From NCBI GenBank assembly GCA_028456385.1, contig JALNQF010000140.1:53633-117632 (forward strand): a DNA stretch of 64,000 nt. Reading direction: 5' to 3'. Source of the DNA: Ophiosphaerella korrae (taxonomy: Eukaryota; Ascomycota; Dothideomycetes; Pleosporales; Phaeosphaeriaceae). The translations under genes and the position numbers were made by a program. The notes under the pieces were generated by a model that saw only the letters and a program-made list of their open reading frames with translations, was not told the origin of the DNA and ran no database searches. This document shows positions 34,995 to 45,642 of this stretch, piece by piece. Positions within the stretch are counted from its first letter, which is position 1. Every line of letters starts with the position of its first letter.

Positions 34995-35630
34995 CTATCC
35001 CCGCGAGCAGAGACACAATCGCATCTCGCCTCCTTGCCTTAGCCCTCGTCGTGCTTCGCCTAGTCGGGCTTCTGTGTGGTAGACGATGAACCACGCCAGA
35101 CAGTAAATAATTAGTATTATGGATAAAAGGACGAGTAATATGCCAGTCAAGACGCCGACGATCTTCCATACTACTGATATGATAGCTTTGTACTACTTGC
35201 TATAGGATGTCTCATCATCTGTTGTGATGGATTGTGTGTCTAGGTCGGCTGTTGTGTTCTCGTGCTCTCCAGCTCCATCGCCGTCACTATGCACAAATGC
35301 TGTTCTTGGCGAAACCTTCGGCAGAATAAGCCAATCTGTCTCCTTTCTACTCTTTGAAGACGATGGAAAGGGCGGATCCCAAGGTTTTCGAAGTGGCTTC
35401 TCGTTTGCCCACCGGGAAGGCTTCGCGTGCGCATCACTACCATCAGTGTTGGATCGTTGAGATGATATAATAGATTTGCCACAGCCATCTTGTTCTTCCG
35501 TTTTGCTCTTGTCGTAGGAGAGAAATTGAGCACTGAGGATAGGAATGAGGATTGCGAATGCGCAGGTGAGGATGACGAAGAATGTATGCATGCGTGTAAA
35601 CGATTCTAGGGCGAAGGCGAGTGTGTTCAT
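34995..35630 (-). pseudogene. Two-TM hypothetical protein interrupted by an in-frame TAG
   Basis: From ATG 35630 a minus-strand frame runs 145 codons to TAG at 35195-35193 and then continues in the same frame to a stop at 34995. The first part has an N-terminal hydrophobic helix (F-F-V-I-L-T-C-A-F-A-I-L-I-P) and an acidic, polar middle. The part after the TAG encodes a clear second transmembrane helix (V-L-T-G-I-L-L-V-L-L-S-I-I-L-I-I-Y) and a basic tail. No intron of plausible size removes the stop. It could be a recent nonsense allele (CAG to TAG), a sequencing error or a readthrough gene. No family recognised. Convergent with the aquaporin. Confidence 0.5.
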
Positions 35631-35852
35631 ATGCGAAGTAGGCAAGGGTTTCGTTGGTATCGAGGATATTAGGATCGTAGAATCAACGCCGACCAAGGGT
35701 GTAGCCGTATGCGTTGAGAGTGTGTATTCGTTGAAGTGTCTTGGAGATTAGGATCATAGGCTGAAGGATGGTTTCATTGGTGATTGTTGGTTTCGATTCA
35801 GTATGTCATGATTTGAGGAAGTTACAGCACCACACCCCGGGCTCTCTCTTGC

Positions 35853-38003
35853 TTAGCTAGTCAAATCCTCAACCCACCCTAATCGCTCTCTTTTATCATC
35901 TACGACCCTCGCATACTCCAACAGAAGTCGGTATACATATATCAATACATCTTCACTCCTCAATACTTTATCAGCCCATTCTTTGCCTGCCACTGCAATG
36001 TTACGCGCTTCATCATCGTGCGCGTAACCGGAAGCGCGTTTAGAACTTGAATGTATGCGTGAGGAGGAAGTAACGTGTGGCTCATTTCCACTTTGTGAGA
36101 AAGATGAATCTTTAGCGTCACTATTATTGCCGATATGCTCATTTCCACCTGTCGTTTTGAAATGATGCTCATGTTCTTGCACTTCAACCGTTGTGTGTGA
36201 GAAGTCTTTTGCTTTACTCCGAACACGTGTTCCGAGAAAGTATTCCATGATACTGTATAAATCGACAAATGTGTTGTCCATGGGAACAAAATGGTGCCAG
36301 GGAACGAGTCGACTATCGAACCATTGGCGATAAATACTTGCTCGAAGTGTGACTTTTGAATCGCGGAGCTGGTCGGAAAGAAGGGTATCGGTATCATCCA
36401 ATGTGACTGCGTATTTTGCTTTTGCATGTTGATCCAGTGCCGGCACTTCTTTAGTGGAAAAATACTGCCCAAGAGCCTCGCATCCTTCTGGGTCAGAAAC
36501 ACAGTTTAAATCAGTGAATCCTACATCTGCCCACCTGTTTACCCATTCTGCGAGATTTCCCCCAGTCTGGCTCTTCAAAACATAGCCGTTCGCCGGAAGG
36601 AGCCGAAAATTCTTTGCGTATCCAACACCCACGGTACTCTCATTTCCCGCATGAAGCAACGCCTCGGCGATCTCAATATGTGTGGCGTTCAACATTGACA
36701 CCAGCCGTTCGCGCTGAAAACGCTGCCAATAACGAGCTGGTAAATTAGCCTCTGTTGCCGCGCCTCGCCAAAATAGCTTCGTTTCTTTATCTTCCCAAGA
36801 CACGATATCTGATCCAGAAGTAACGGTCAATCTGTTCCACTCCGCCGCGCTCGGAAGCAAAACCTCATTGCTCATAGAGAACTTCGTGTCACCAAACAAG
36901 GGAAAGACTTTGGTCGCCACGCCCATCTCTTTTGGGCTCACAAACGCACTATGTAGCCCTTGTAAATTCGGACGTTCACATGCGTCAATCGCCCGTGTCC
37001 AGTTTGTACCTATATATCCCTTGACCGTGCCCTTCGGTTTCTCGAGTGGCAAAAGCGCAGCCGCAGAATGCTCTTCCTTCGTCCCGCCCTCCGGATCCCA
37101 GATATCATTGAATACACCTGTGTCTCGAGCCGCGCTCTTTGGTGGGCATGCAAGCCTTACGAGAGACCAGAGTGGTCGGGGTCCAAGGTGCGAAGCCGGA
37201 TGCGTCAGGCGCGGACCTAGCCACTCAGGTTTCCAGTCATACATTCCAGTCGTATTTTCAATGTTCCCGAGGCCAGAGAACTTGGACATGATATCCACGG
37301 GCTCGAGCATCATTTTCCGACTCATGGATAGGGCAGTGTCGATGGTTTCCCACGGGACTAACATGGCTGGTTCGTTGTTCACATTGACTGGTATGTCAAG
37401 GTCTGGAAGTTGGACACGGGGCTCATTGGCCAGAGCTGTAAGCATGTTTTCCCAATTCCCTAGCTTGGAGTGCTGGTTGTGGGCCTTTGCCACGACTTTG
37501 CTATTCCGGATTGATATCTTTGGTGAAAATACATGTGTTTGCTTTCGCAGTAACAGTGGGTCAATGCTCCAAAACGGCGCGAGGTCGTGGTAGATCTGGT
37601 CCCAGAATCTCTCATTGACGATAGCATTGTGCTCAACTGCATAGGCGTACCACGCTGAAAAGCCAGGTGGAGGATACCGACCTCGAAGTTTTCGGTATTG
37701 TGCTGCTGCTTGTTCCAAAGTATGTATCTCATTTTTGACCATTTTGTCAAATGTCTTGGTCCCGGTGTTCATTAAATGCTCAATTGGGTGTACATGCATT
37801 GGCAATTCTGCCTCTTCGTTTCCTAAACCATTGGTTTTGTTATGATTGTTACTGGGCTTGCGCCACCCAGCCCTAAGTCCCAATCCATACTCTTTCAGAA
37901 TGTCTCCTCGTGTCCAATTAAGCGTATAGAACACAATCGCTAATGTGAGGACAGCCAACAACGCTAAGAACCATAACGCATGCCAAAACGTGGCAATCCT
38001 CAT
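35853..38003 (-). CDS. Glycosyltransferase family 90 (CAP10-like) type II membrane protein
   Basis: A single exon of 716 residues. A short N-terminal cytosolic stub is followed by one membrane anchor (L-W-F-L-A-L-L-A-V-L-T-L-A-I-V-F-Y), typical of Golgi type II enzymes. The lumenal part has CAP10/GT90 features: a W-E-D-K-E-T-K-L-F-W-R-G-A-A-T motif, followed by R-x-W-Q-R-F-x-R-E-R-L-V, Y-V-L-K-S-Q-T-G-G and, near the end, P-W-H-H-F-V-P-M-D-N. Family members include the Cryptococcus CAP10 and xylosyltransferases, and they build cell-wall or capsule glycans. A low-complexity polar insert (about residues 610-670) is specific to this copy. The exact acceptor is unknown. Confidence 0.88.
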   Translation of the reverse strand: MRIATFWHALWFLALLAVLTLAIVFYTLNWTRGDILKEYGLGLRAGWRKPSNNHNKTNGLGNEEAELPMHVHPIEHLMNTGTKTFDKMVKNEIHTLEQAAAQYRKLRGRYPPPGFSAWYAYAVEHNAIVNERFWDQIYHDLAPFWSIDPLLLRKQTHVFSPKISIRNSKVVAKAHNQHSKLGNWENMLTALANEPRVQLPDLDIPVNVNNEPAMLVPWETIDTALSMSRKMMLEPVDIMSKFSGLGNIENTTGMYDWKPEWLGPRLTHPASHLGPRPLWSLVRLACPPKSAARDTGVFNDIWDPEGGTKEEHSAAALLPLEKPKGTVKGYIGTNWTRAIDACERPNLQGLHSAFVSPKEMGVATKVFPLFGDTKFSMSNEVLLPSAAEWNRLTVTSGSDIVSWEDKETKLFWRGAATEANLPARYWQRFQRERLVSMLNATHIEIAEALLHAGNESTVGVGYAKNFRLLPANGYVLKSQTGGNLAEWVNRWADVGFTDLNCVSDPEGCEALGQYFSTKEVPALDQHAKAKYAVTLDDTDTLLSDQLRDSKVTLRASIYRQWFDSRLVPWHHFVPMDNTFVDLYSIMEYFLGTRVRSKAKDFSHTTVEVQEHEHHFKTTGGNEHIGNNSDAKDSSFSQSGNEPHVTSSSRIHSSSKRASGYAHDDEARNIAVAGKEWADKVLRSEDVLIYVYRLLLEYARVVDDKRERLGWVEDLTS

Positions 38004-38429
38004 CGTGCCCTTGTACTCCCAGAGGGGTGCTAGATTTTGATAGTCGCAGGGCTGGGGCTGGAGATCCCAATGCGCAACTGTCGCGGGTTATGGTTGTGCA
38101 TACGAGCGGGTAAATGTTAGCGCATGATCAGCGGTGTTTCAAAAGAAATGAATGACTGCAGGACCATTGCGAAAGAAACAATGCAGAAGGCAAGTAAAGG
38201 ACAGCTAGGCTAGATGACGACAACTGATGAAAGTAAGCCGCTGATATATTGATCCCAGTGTGGCACGGGTGACAATAAAGCTGTGCCAATATAAATGTCT
38301 TGGCGAGAAGGGTATTGGCGAACGGCGCATGCACCAACACCAAAGCCACCAAAGTTGTGGGGACAGCTAGCTGTGCGATGTCAACAGACGACTAGTTTCT
38401 CTGCGTTATGGTGTAGCATTTAGAAACCG
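38004..38429. other. Intergenic region upstream of the GT90 gene
   Basis: About 430 bp holding the GT90 promoter and the Rtt106 3' UTR. No other feature recognised. Confidence 0.5.
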
Positions 38430-39911
38430 TTATTGCTCCATTTCTTCGCCATCATCAGCACCGTCGTCCTCGTCATAGCCGCCTCCACCATCCTCATCGT
38501 CACTGTCTGAGCCTGAACCTTCACTCTCGCCTTCGCTGCCTGGATTATAGTCCTCTTCCTCTTCATCTTCTTGATCTTGCAATTCCCTCTCTGCCTTTTG
38601 CAATTCGCCTTCTTCCTCCTCAACGTCGTCTGCTGTAGCGTCTGCCGTCGCGCCATTTGCACCATTCTCCTTATTCTTATTCTTATTGACGTTCAGCTTC
38701 TTTGCGCGGCGTGCAGCAGCGAGACTAGCGTCCTGTAGGCCGTGGTTCTGTACGTAATCATTTATGCCGGAATAGTCGGCTTGGTCTAGCATACCGAATT
38801 CAATTTCTTGTGTTTGGGTAGTGATGACGAGGTTGAATGTGTTGCGCAGGACAGCCGCGTAAGCTATACTGTTGATTGTAGCAAAGTCAAAGTAGGCAAG
38901 CGGCTTCTTGAAGCCGTAGAGAATGCCGACAGAGGTGAAGAACAGGTAGCCTATACGGAGCTGTCAGAAGTTGCCCTGTATGGCTTCGAGCCTTTGAGAG
39001 AAGTGACGAACCTTCCTTGCTTCCCCTGTGAGCTTTGACATGATACGCCTTCTCGCCTTTGCGATGGCTCTCTGGAATTGCGCTCGCGAAATCGTCCGCA
39101 TCTGGGAAGATGACCTCTTTGCCTGTGCCTGCTTGTATCAGACAATGATGTATTGCTTCAGCCATAGGGCCTGGGCCTGGATCTTCTCCTTCAACAATGT
39201 TCTTCCCTGTAGCTTCCTCGAAGGTCCATACTATGGGGTCAGGCGGCGGCGCCTCGCGGCCCTCAGGAACAGGGTTCACGCCATCGCCATGCACAGGTAT
39301 AATGATGAAGTTGTGTTGTTTCTTTGCCTTCTCGGGCACCGGAAGACAGAAGACCTGGTCGACATCCTTCCACGGTATGCTGAACTCAACCTTGCCATCA
39401 GCACCAACACCTCGAACACCACCATCTTTCTTATCGACAAGCTCGAGAGTGAACTTCTTCCGTTGTGGCAGAGAAAAGCTCACGGCAGGATATGACCGCC
39501 ATGCTTTGGTTGCGCTGCTGGCCAAGGTGGCTCCTGATGCTGCCGAAGCAGCCTGAGCACCATTGCTTGATTCCAGCTTGCGCTTCTTAGCTGCGGGCTC
39601 AACGGCTGGCGGAGTGGCACAATGGAGAATGTAGGTTGAGATGTCGCGAAAAAGATCAGTTTGGGTGGGGTGCTCGTCTGTTGCATTGTCAGCCTATCTT
39701 GTCTCTATGCTGGTCCACAGCAATAAGACGGCCTACCTATAGCGGCATGGACACGCTTTCGCAGCTCATGGTTATTCGCGAATGCGGTGTCAATTTCCTC
39801 AGGATGCGGCCTGGCAGGGGCAACAACAACAACCGCGGAATTTGCGCCTGCAGATGGCATAGCAGGCGGCTGCGGTACTCTCGCTTGGGTGTTTAGAGAA
39901 GTGAAGGCCAT
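38430..39911 (-). CDS. RTT106: Histone chaperone Rtt106
   Basis: Three exons in reading order: 39911-39737, 39677-39012, 38950-38430, giving about 453 residues in consistent phase. Domains: a short helical N-terminal dimerisation region, a basic K-K-R-K patch, then double PH-like domains ([37 protein letters not shown]), and a long Asp/Glu/Ser-rich acidic tail. Rtt106 binds H3-H4, especially K56-acetylated, and deposits it during replication and gene silencing in the nucleus. A housekeeping gene and not related to the nearby clusters. Confidence 0.9.
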
Positions 39912-41155
39912 GACATGTGGTGACGCGGACACGGTGTTGGGATAGTTGGTGGCTCTATTGATGCTCCTGACCTGACGCGTTGGGTTGGTCGCGACTTGCG
40001 TCGTTTTAGCGTCTGAGGACTCGATGACAACCCCCCAACGCCTCAGTGCTCACCCTTGTCCCTTCACATAGCACAACACACTCAACACCAACTTTAATCT
40101 GGCCTCCTTAATGGCCTGGTGTCACAAACTGCTCTCCTTTGGATAGATGGACACGTCAGACAGGGCAGGCTATCCTCTGCTCAACCTTGAGGCGAGTATA
40201 GCACCACTGGCAAGCACCCCTTGTGACACGTCCACTGGACATATACTATGGTACAGGTAGGGAGTGTGCAATGCGAACAATTATCCGCATGGCCATGCCT
40301 CTGTCTTGGTGCCAGATATGGAACCTTCGTCCCGAAGCAACCCTCCCAAGAACACCACGTACGCCCTCACGGACAAGTCTTTCAATGCGCCGCCACTGTT
40401 TGTTACTTCGCTACCAATATATGCCGAGCTGATCTGCCATCCCACGCGGGGTGTGGTGCCATATTATTGTCATGCAGAACATTCTATAGGTGATACACAC
40501 GCGACTGCCAGAGGGATGTCAATCATATGCATCGTCATTACAGCCTTTGTGCCTCTTATAACGTCTTCTATCCTTCTTTATGGCAGGCATGAGCATTCGT
40601 CCGACGCTTAGTTGCGCAGTTTATTGCGACATAATAACCTCGAATCGGTTCCAGGAATGGAACGTGCACGTCACGTATCTCAAACCTCACTCGTCTCGCT
40701 TCGCCGCACAAGCCAATCATGAACCACCATCACCGTTTGACACTTCACAACAGCATTACCCTATCTACAGATTAAGTCGGGAACAACAGAACCGTTCAAG
40801 CAAGGCCTGGTCTCAAGCCACGTTGCAGCCCTATGCCGGTTCGATAGCATTGATAGCCGACCCCATTGACCAGCCCTGAGATGTGAGCGATCACGAAACT
40901 AGGTAGTGGCGGTCCAGGCAGCGGCACAAGTGCCACGGTTCTATGACTGCAATATCTATCTACATTGCGTCGCTCACACTTGCAATCTGTATCCTCTGTA
41001 CCTAATTTTTCGACCTCGAAGAGGACCACTTCCCTCGTCTGTCCCGACCGGACTAAAACAGCCGTGCAACACCTACTCTCTGATATACGCATTAACTAAT
41101 ACGAGCCTGCGTCTTGACTCCGGACTTACTACTACCCTTTCAAACCAGAGGAACC
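39912..41155. other. Divergent intergenic region, no gene
   Basis: About 1.2 kb between Rtt106 and the four-TM gene. Around 40223-40611 all three plus frames are open together, which argues that none is coding. No RNA gene or repeat seen. Confidence 0.5.
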
Positions 41156-42082
41156 ATGGCTTCTATTCTGAAAAAGGTCGAGTTCAAGGTTCCGGACAAG
41201 GTCACATCGCTATTCCAACCACAAAAAAACGAGGATCCACCTGTCTTCAATCGACCTATGGCCAGTGGCTGTCCACATCACCGTATCTCGCGGGTCCTAT
41301 ACGCCATCTCCTTGACTCTCCTCATTTTGATCTCCACACCCGTCATCACACTCAAAGCGATGACATATAATTTCATCGAAGAGAATCATGATAGAGGTTT
41401 CGTTTTTGAGACAACGGAACCAGATGGAGAGCCCGGCATATCAGTTGTTATGGCCGCTCTGCCAAAGTTGTTGCACCAAGCTCCAGCAAAATTAGCACTC
41501 GTTGCCTCTGTACTCAGTGTTTGCCTAGGTCTAGCACATCTCGGCTTTGTTGGCATAGACTGGAAGAATGGCAAGCGGGTATGTAGATCTCCTCACTCAC
41601 TCGGCGGTTTTAAATTAACCAAGATACAGACACAGTCATGGGCGTTTCGCCGCAACATCATGTTTCTCCACATTGGCAATAGCATCCTAATTCTCTTCGC
41701 CTTGGTCTCCATCTTCGTCACTCACAGGAACACCTCGCACTTCCGCGATGGCTACGTCAACTTCCATGCCTCACGTATGGACAACGATGACGACAATAGC
41801 GAAAACTTTTTCCGCTACCGAGTCGGCACATTTGACCTCGAAACATGGGCTTGTGAACTCAAGGATGTCCGAGGCGCTTCCATGGTCCAAGATGATTATG
41901 GTGTACAATGCACGAATGAACTTGCCAGTCGCGCCCTAATGATACCCTTTGTCATCATCGCCTGGCTCGTCGCCGGCCTGGGAATCTGGGGCCTTGTTGG
42001 CGGCGGCAGGCGAGGCCCAGATGGCGAACGCGTCAAGACTGAAGACGTAGGCCTCGAAATGGGAAAGATGAATGCCATATGA
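41156..42082 (+). CDS. Four-transmembrane hypothetical protein
   Basis: Start ATG in context ACCATGG. Two exons, 41156-41578 and 41630-42082, giving about 291 residues; the 51-bp intron (GTATGT...TTAACC...ACAG) is a multiple of three with no stop, so it can also be read through. Four hydrophobic helices are visible: I-S-L-T-L-L-I-L-I-S-T-P, L-V-A-S-V-L-S-V-C-L-G, H-I-G-N-S-I-L-I-L-F-A-L-V and I-P-F-V-I-I-A-W-L-V-A-G-L-G. Between helices 3 and 4 lies a long polar loop with two cysteines. The topology resembles fungal tetraspan-like proteins, but no family motif is certain. Function unknown. Confidence 0.75.
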   Translation: MASILKKVEFKVPDKVTSLFQPQKNEDPPVFNRPMASGCPHHRISRVLYAISLTLLILISTPVITLKAMTYNFIEENHDRGFVFETTEPDGEPGISVVMAALPKLLHQAPAKLALVASVLSVCLGLAHLGFVGIDWKNGKRVCRSPHSLGGFKLTKIQTQSWAFRRNIMFLHIGNSILILFALVSIFVTHRNTSHFRDGYVNFHASRMDNDDDNSENFFRYRVGTFDLETWACELKDVRGASMVQDDYGVQCTNELASRALMIPFVIIAWLVAGLGIWGLVGGGRRGPDGERVKTEDVGLEMGKMNAI

Positions 42083-43329
42083 GCCTTCCATCTTCATCCC
42101 CCTTTCTCATTCTCTAGAACCCTTTCCAACCCTACGACATACCTAGCGTTGTGGAAATTTGTTTTTTTGTTTCGAAAGCCATTTTAATGTCGGACTCGAT
42201 CGCACTGCGGCGACTACCACCCTCGTTTATATTTCGTTATATACCCCTCTTGATAGACTTGCTTGCTGGCCGAGAGTCGACTAATATTAGACGCTCCCAA
42301 GTGCTGGGACGTTGCTTACTGTCGTTTTTAGAAATCATAATGCCATTTTATTCTACATTGCGAGTATTGATGGCATGAAATTCGTGAAGATCACGAATTG
42401 AGTAATTGAAATGATATTGAGGAAAAATGTTTCCTGTGGGTTTTACACGATTGGATTTGAAATACTAGACGGTGTCAAATCGGTCAGTGAAGGCTGTTTC
42501 ACAGAACATGTCAAATCATTATCTGTCAAGGCGCAAACGTGCTAGAGGTACATTTGTAAGGTAAAGCTAATAGGATAGACATAATTCGTGCACATCTTTG
42601 TCTCAAATAAACGTGCAGAAGTCGTTTACTATTATCGAAGCAAAGGTGGAGAGTTGACATTTGGATGATTTGTGCGTAGATCCCAGACTGGCGCGGTATT
42701 TACCGTCCCGCTTCCGTCACAAGTAAACCACGACGGGTAACCACCAAAAGACACAGCCTTCATACTGCCTCGTCCTTATCGCCGCTGTCAGACTACCGAA
42801 TTCATGTAGTCATCACTTAGCCTGCGCCATGCAATCACTGAGCCCTTGTGCCCAGGCCGGATGTCTCGGTTGTGGCGTCGGCTCCCCAAAACCAATTCCC
42901 GGACTGCGCTCATCGCACAGTAGCACACGAGATTGATAGGCAGACCTGCATATTCTCGATGGCGCCAATCTAGGGGTCAGTGGATTCCTATTGATAGCTC
43001 ATCTATGTGGCTGCGCTGTCGGTGTTTCTTGAGATTTGCGTGCCGACTCTCAAGGTCTGTCATCGCGAAGTCGAAGGTGCCGGGTCGCCGTAGGCGTGTC
43101 ATTCTTACTCTTTGCATCCTCGTCCGAGCCTTGTCACGGATGGATTATGTTGTTGAGACCCCGTCCTGTTCTTCTTCCAATGCCTAATGACATCCGGGCT
43201 TGTATCTTATAGTTCCTGCATGCGTCATTCCTAGCCTTCACAAAAGCACGATCCCCTTTCACTATTCGATTAATTATTATCCCATACGGGATAAAAACAA
43301 ATATTATACATAAATCTCAAACGGCTAGA
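42083..43329. other. Intergenic region upstream of the second MFS gene
   Basis: About 1.2 kb with only small chance frames. A TATA-like AT-rich stretch lies just upstream of the MFS start (about 43270-43310). Nothing else recognised. Confidence 0.5.
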
Positions 43330-45642
43330 ATGGCAGACCCACGACGCTCCAACTGTCCTCCTCTAATGGGGCGGGAGACGGGAAACCCTCAGGTGTCCCA
43401 AGCCGAGCGAGATTTGATTGAAGATATTATTGCAGACCTGGCCAGTGATTGCGAGGAAGCATTTTCAAGACCACCATCCTCTTATCGGAGATCCACCGAC
43501 ACATATTCGATTCAATCAGTAGGACAAGACAATTTTCGCTCAACCCGTTCACGTGGGTTCAGTAGCGCGTCGAAAAGTTCAAAGGTGACTTTGGAAATGG
43601 GTGATCAGGAACGTAAGAGCCGAGAAGGACCATGGGCAACATGCGATAGGGACGACGAAGTGCCTGAAATGATGGACTCCTACCGCACTTCGAAGCGCTC
43701 GAGCTTCTCACGACCAAACACAATACGACAGAGCGATATTGCAGACTCAGAGATTTGCCTAGTGAAGCCACGAGAAAAGCACATTAGCATGAAGAGCAAC
43801 CTCCGAGAAGCGCACTCTGCAGATGACGAACCAACTATTCCAGACGATGAAGAGCACACTGAACCCGGAAGCCCGCCTGCATACCCATCAGCGGCCAAAA
43901 CGGCTGTCATCATGGTATCCCTGTACATCTCCATCTTTCTCGTTGCGCTTGACAGAACCATCATCGGCCCTGCGATACCCGCAATCACGAACGAATTCAA
44001 TAGCATATCTGACATTGGCTGGTACGGCAGCTCCTACATGCTCACTTCCGCTGGCTTTATTCTCCTCTACGGACGTGTATATACTTTTTTCCCTACCAAG
44101 AAGGTCTTTCTATCTGGCATCTTTCTCTTTGAGGCGGGGAGTGCGGTGTGCGGCGCCGCGCAGTCGAGCATAATGTTAATCATAGGCAGAGCAGTTGCAG
44201 GACTTGGAAGCAGCGGCATCTTCACGGGCGCAATTCTGATCATGTTGAACACGGTACCGCTCCATCGGCGGCCCTTGTTGCAAGGCCTATTCGGGGCGTG
44301 CTTTGGCGTGGCAAGTGTCGCAGGGCCGTTGCTGGGTGGTGCTTTTACCGGCAGCAAGGCGACATGGAGGTGGTGTTTTTATATCAACCTACCACTTGGA
44401 GGACTAACGATACTGGTGGTTATCTTCTTGCTAAAATTAGAGGAGCGAAAACCAAAGTTAGCGAATTGGAAAGAGACAGTTAAGAACCTGGATCCATTGG
44501 GGGCGGTACTCTTCCTTCCAGCAATCACGTGTTTGTTATTGGCTTTGGAATGGGGTGCAGAAAAATACTCCTGGAGCTCGCCTCGAATCGTCGCTCTCTT
44601 GGTTGTCTTTGCCATGCTTTTTGCTGCATTTGTGGTATGGCAATACTTCACTCGGAATACGACAGCGACAGTACCAGCCCGGATCCTCTTCCAGCGGAGT
44701 GTGGCGTTTGGTGGCTTTTCCCAGTTCTGTGTTGGCTCTACGATGCTCACAGTTTCCATCTACATACCGCTGTGGTTTCAGGCTATCAAAGGGGTGTCCG
44801 CAATGCAGTCTGGTATCAATACCATCCCCCTCGTTCTCTCGGTGGTCATCGGTTCCATCATGTCAGGTGGTCTGACACAACGTATTGGGTATTACACACC
44901 ATTCATGATTTTAGGATCCAGCTTCATGGCAACAGGAACGGGGCTTCTCACGACCTGGAACGTGAACACCAGTAGCAGTATGTGGATAGGCTATCAAGTC
45001 ATTTTAGGCTTTGGAGTCGGCTGTACCATGCAGCACCCCAACCTAGCTGTGCAGATCGTTCTCCCAAAGCAAGACGTCCCAACTGGCACGGCCGTATTGT
45101 CACTATGCCAAACGCTCGGCGGAGCCATCTTCGCAGCTGTTGGACAGAATCTGTACATTGCCAAATTCTCCAGTGGCCTGGAACGCATAGGCATCCACCC
45201 AAACCACATCCTTGGAGGCGGAGCCACAAATCTCAAAACATCAATCCCACCAGAGCTCCGAGAACGCATACTTGAAGCATACAACTACTCCCTCACCAAC
45301 GGCACATTCTTCGCCGCACTCATAGTAGCCTGTCTGGCTCTCCCCGCAGCCCTAGGCATGGAATGGCGCAGCGTCAAAGAAAAGCCCGGGCCGCCCACTG
45401 CTCCTACAGCCCAAGATGAGGAGAAAATGGAGTCCGTGAATAAAAAGGAACATGCCGGCGGCAGGGCCGGGACATCGAGTGTGCCCCTAGCAGCGCTGGA
45501 GACCAACAAAGCTCCTCCGCTTGCTCCTCCCACGCCTGCATGGAAGAAACTGTATCGCTCGAGTGGGCAGTTTTCGTCGTATCTCACGGCAAAGGTAAAC
45601 CCCGATCTCCGCGATGAATTGCAGATGGGCGCTACGAAGTGA
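43330..45642 (+). CDS. MFS drug:H+ antiporter (DHA2-type, 14 TM) with long N-terminal extension
   Basis: An intronless frame of 770 residues. About 190 polar residues precede TM1 (A-L-D-R-T-I-I), then come the family motifs D-I-G-W-Y-G-S-S-Y-M-L, G-R-A-V-A-G-L-G-S-S-G, the TM5 motif V-A-G-P-L-L-G-G-A-F and T-W-R-W-C-F-Y-I-N-L-P-L-G. About 80 polar C-terminal residues follow. It is the same subfamily as the exporter at 12743-14670 but lacks introns and carries the extra N-terminal domain, rich in Ser and Arg and possibly a regulatory region. Substrates are probably toxic or secondary compounds. It sits 29 kb from the core cluster, so I do not assign it to that pathway. Confidence 0.9.
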   Translation: MADPRRSNCPPLMGRETGNPQVSQAERDLIEDIIADLASDCEEAFSRPPSSYRRSTDTYSIQSVGQDNFRSTRSRGFSSASKSSKVTLEMGDQERKSREGPWATCDRDDEVPEMMDSYRTSKRSSFSRPNTIRQSDIADSEICLVKPREKHISMKSNLREAHSADDEPTIPDDEEHTEPGSPPAYPSAAKTAVIMVSLYISIFLVALDRTIIGPAIPAITNEFNSISDIGWYGSSYMLTSAGFILLYGRVYTFFPTKKVFLSGIFLFEAGSAVCGAAQSSIMLIIGRAVAGLGSSGIFTGAILIMLNTVPLHRRPLLQGLFGACFGVASVAGPLLGGAFTGSKATWRWCFYINLPLGGLTILVVIFLLKLEERKPKLANWKETVKNLDPLGAVLFLPAITCLLLALEWGAEKYSWSSPRIVALLVVFAMLFAAFVVWQYFTRNTTATVPARILFQRSVAFGGFSQFCVGSTMLTVSIYIPLWFQAIKGVSAMQSGINTIPLVLSVVIGSIMSGGLTQRIGYYTPFMILGSSFMATGTGLLTTWNVNTSSSMWIGYQVILGFGVGCTMQHPNLAVQIVLPKQDVPTGTAVLSLCQTLGGAIFAAVGQNLYIAKFSSGLERIGIHPNHILGGGATNLKTSIPPELRERILEAYNYSLTNGTFFAALIVACLALPAALGMEWRSVKEKPGPPTAPTAQDEEKMESVNKKEHAGGRAGTSSVPLAALETNKAPPLAPPTPAWKKLYRSSGQFSSYLTAKVNPDLRDELQMGATK

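Noticed and set aside
36868..37593. 241-codon plus-strand open frame
   Set aside because: It lies antisense inside the GT90 gene, whose minus-strand frame is complete and shows family motifs; the plus-strand product has no recognisable domain.
40223..40611. Three overlapping plus-strand frames
   Set aside because: All three frames are open at once, indicating a stop-poor stretch and not a gene.
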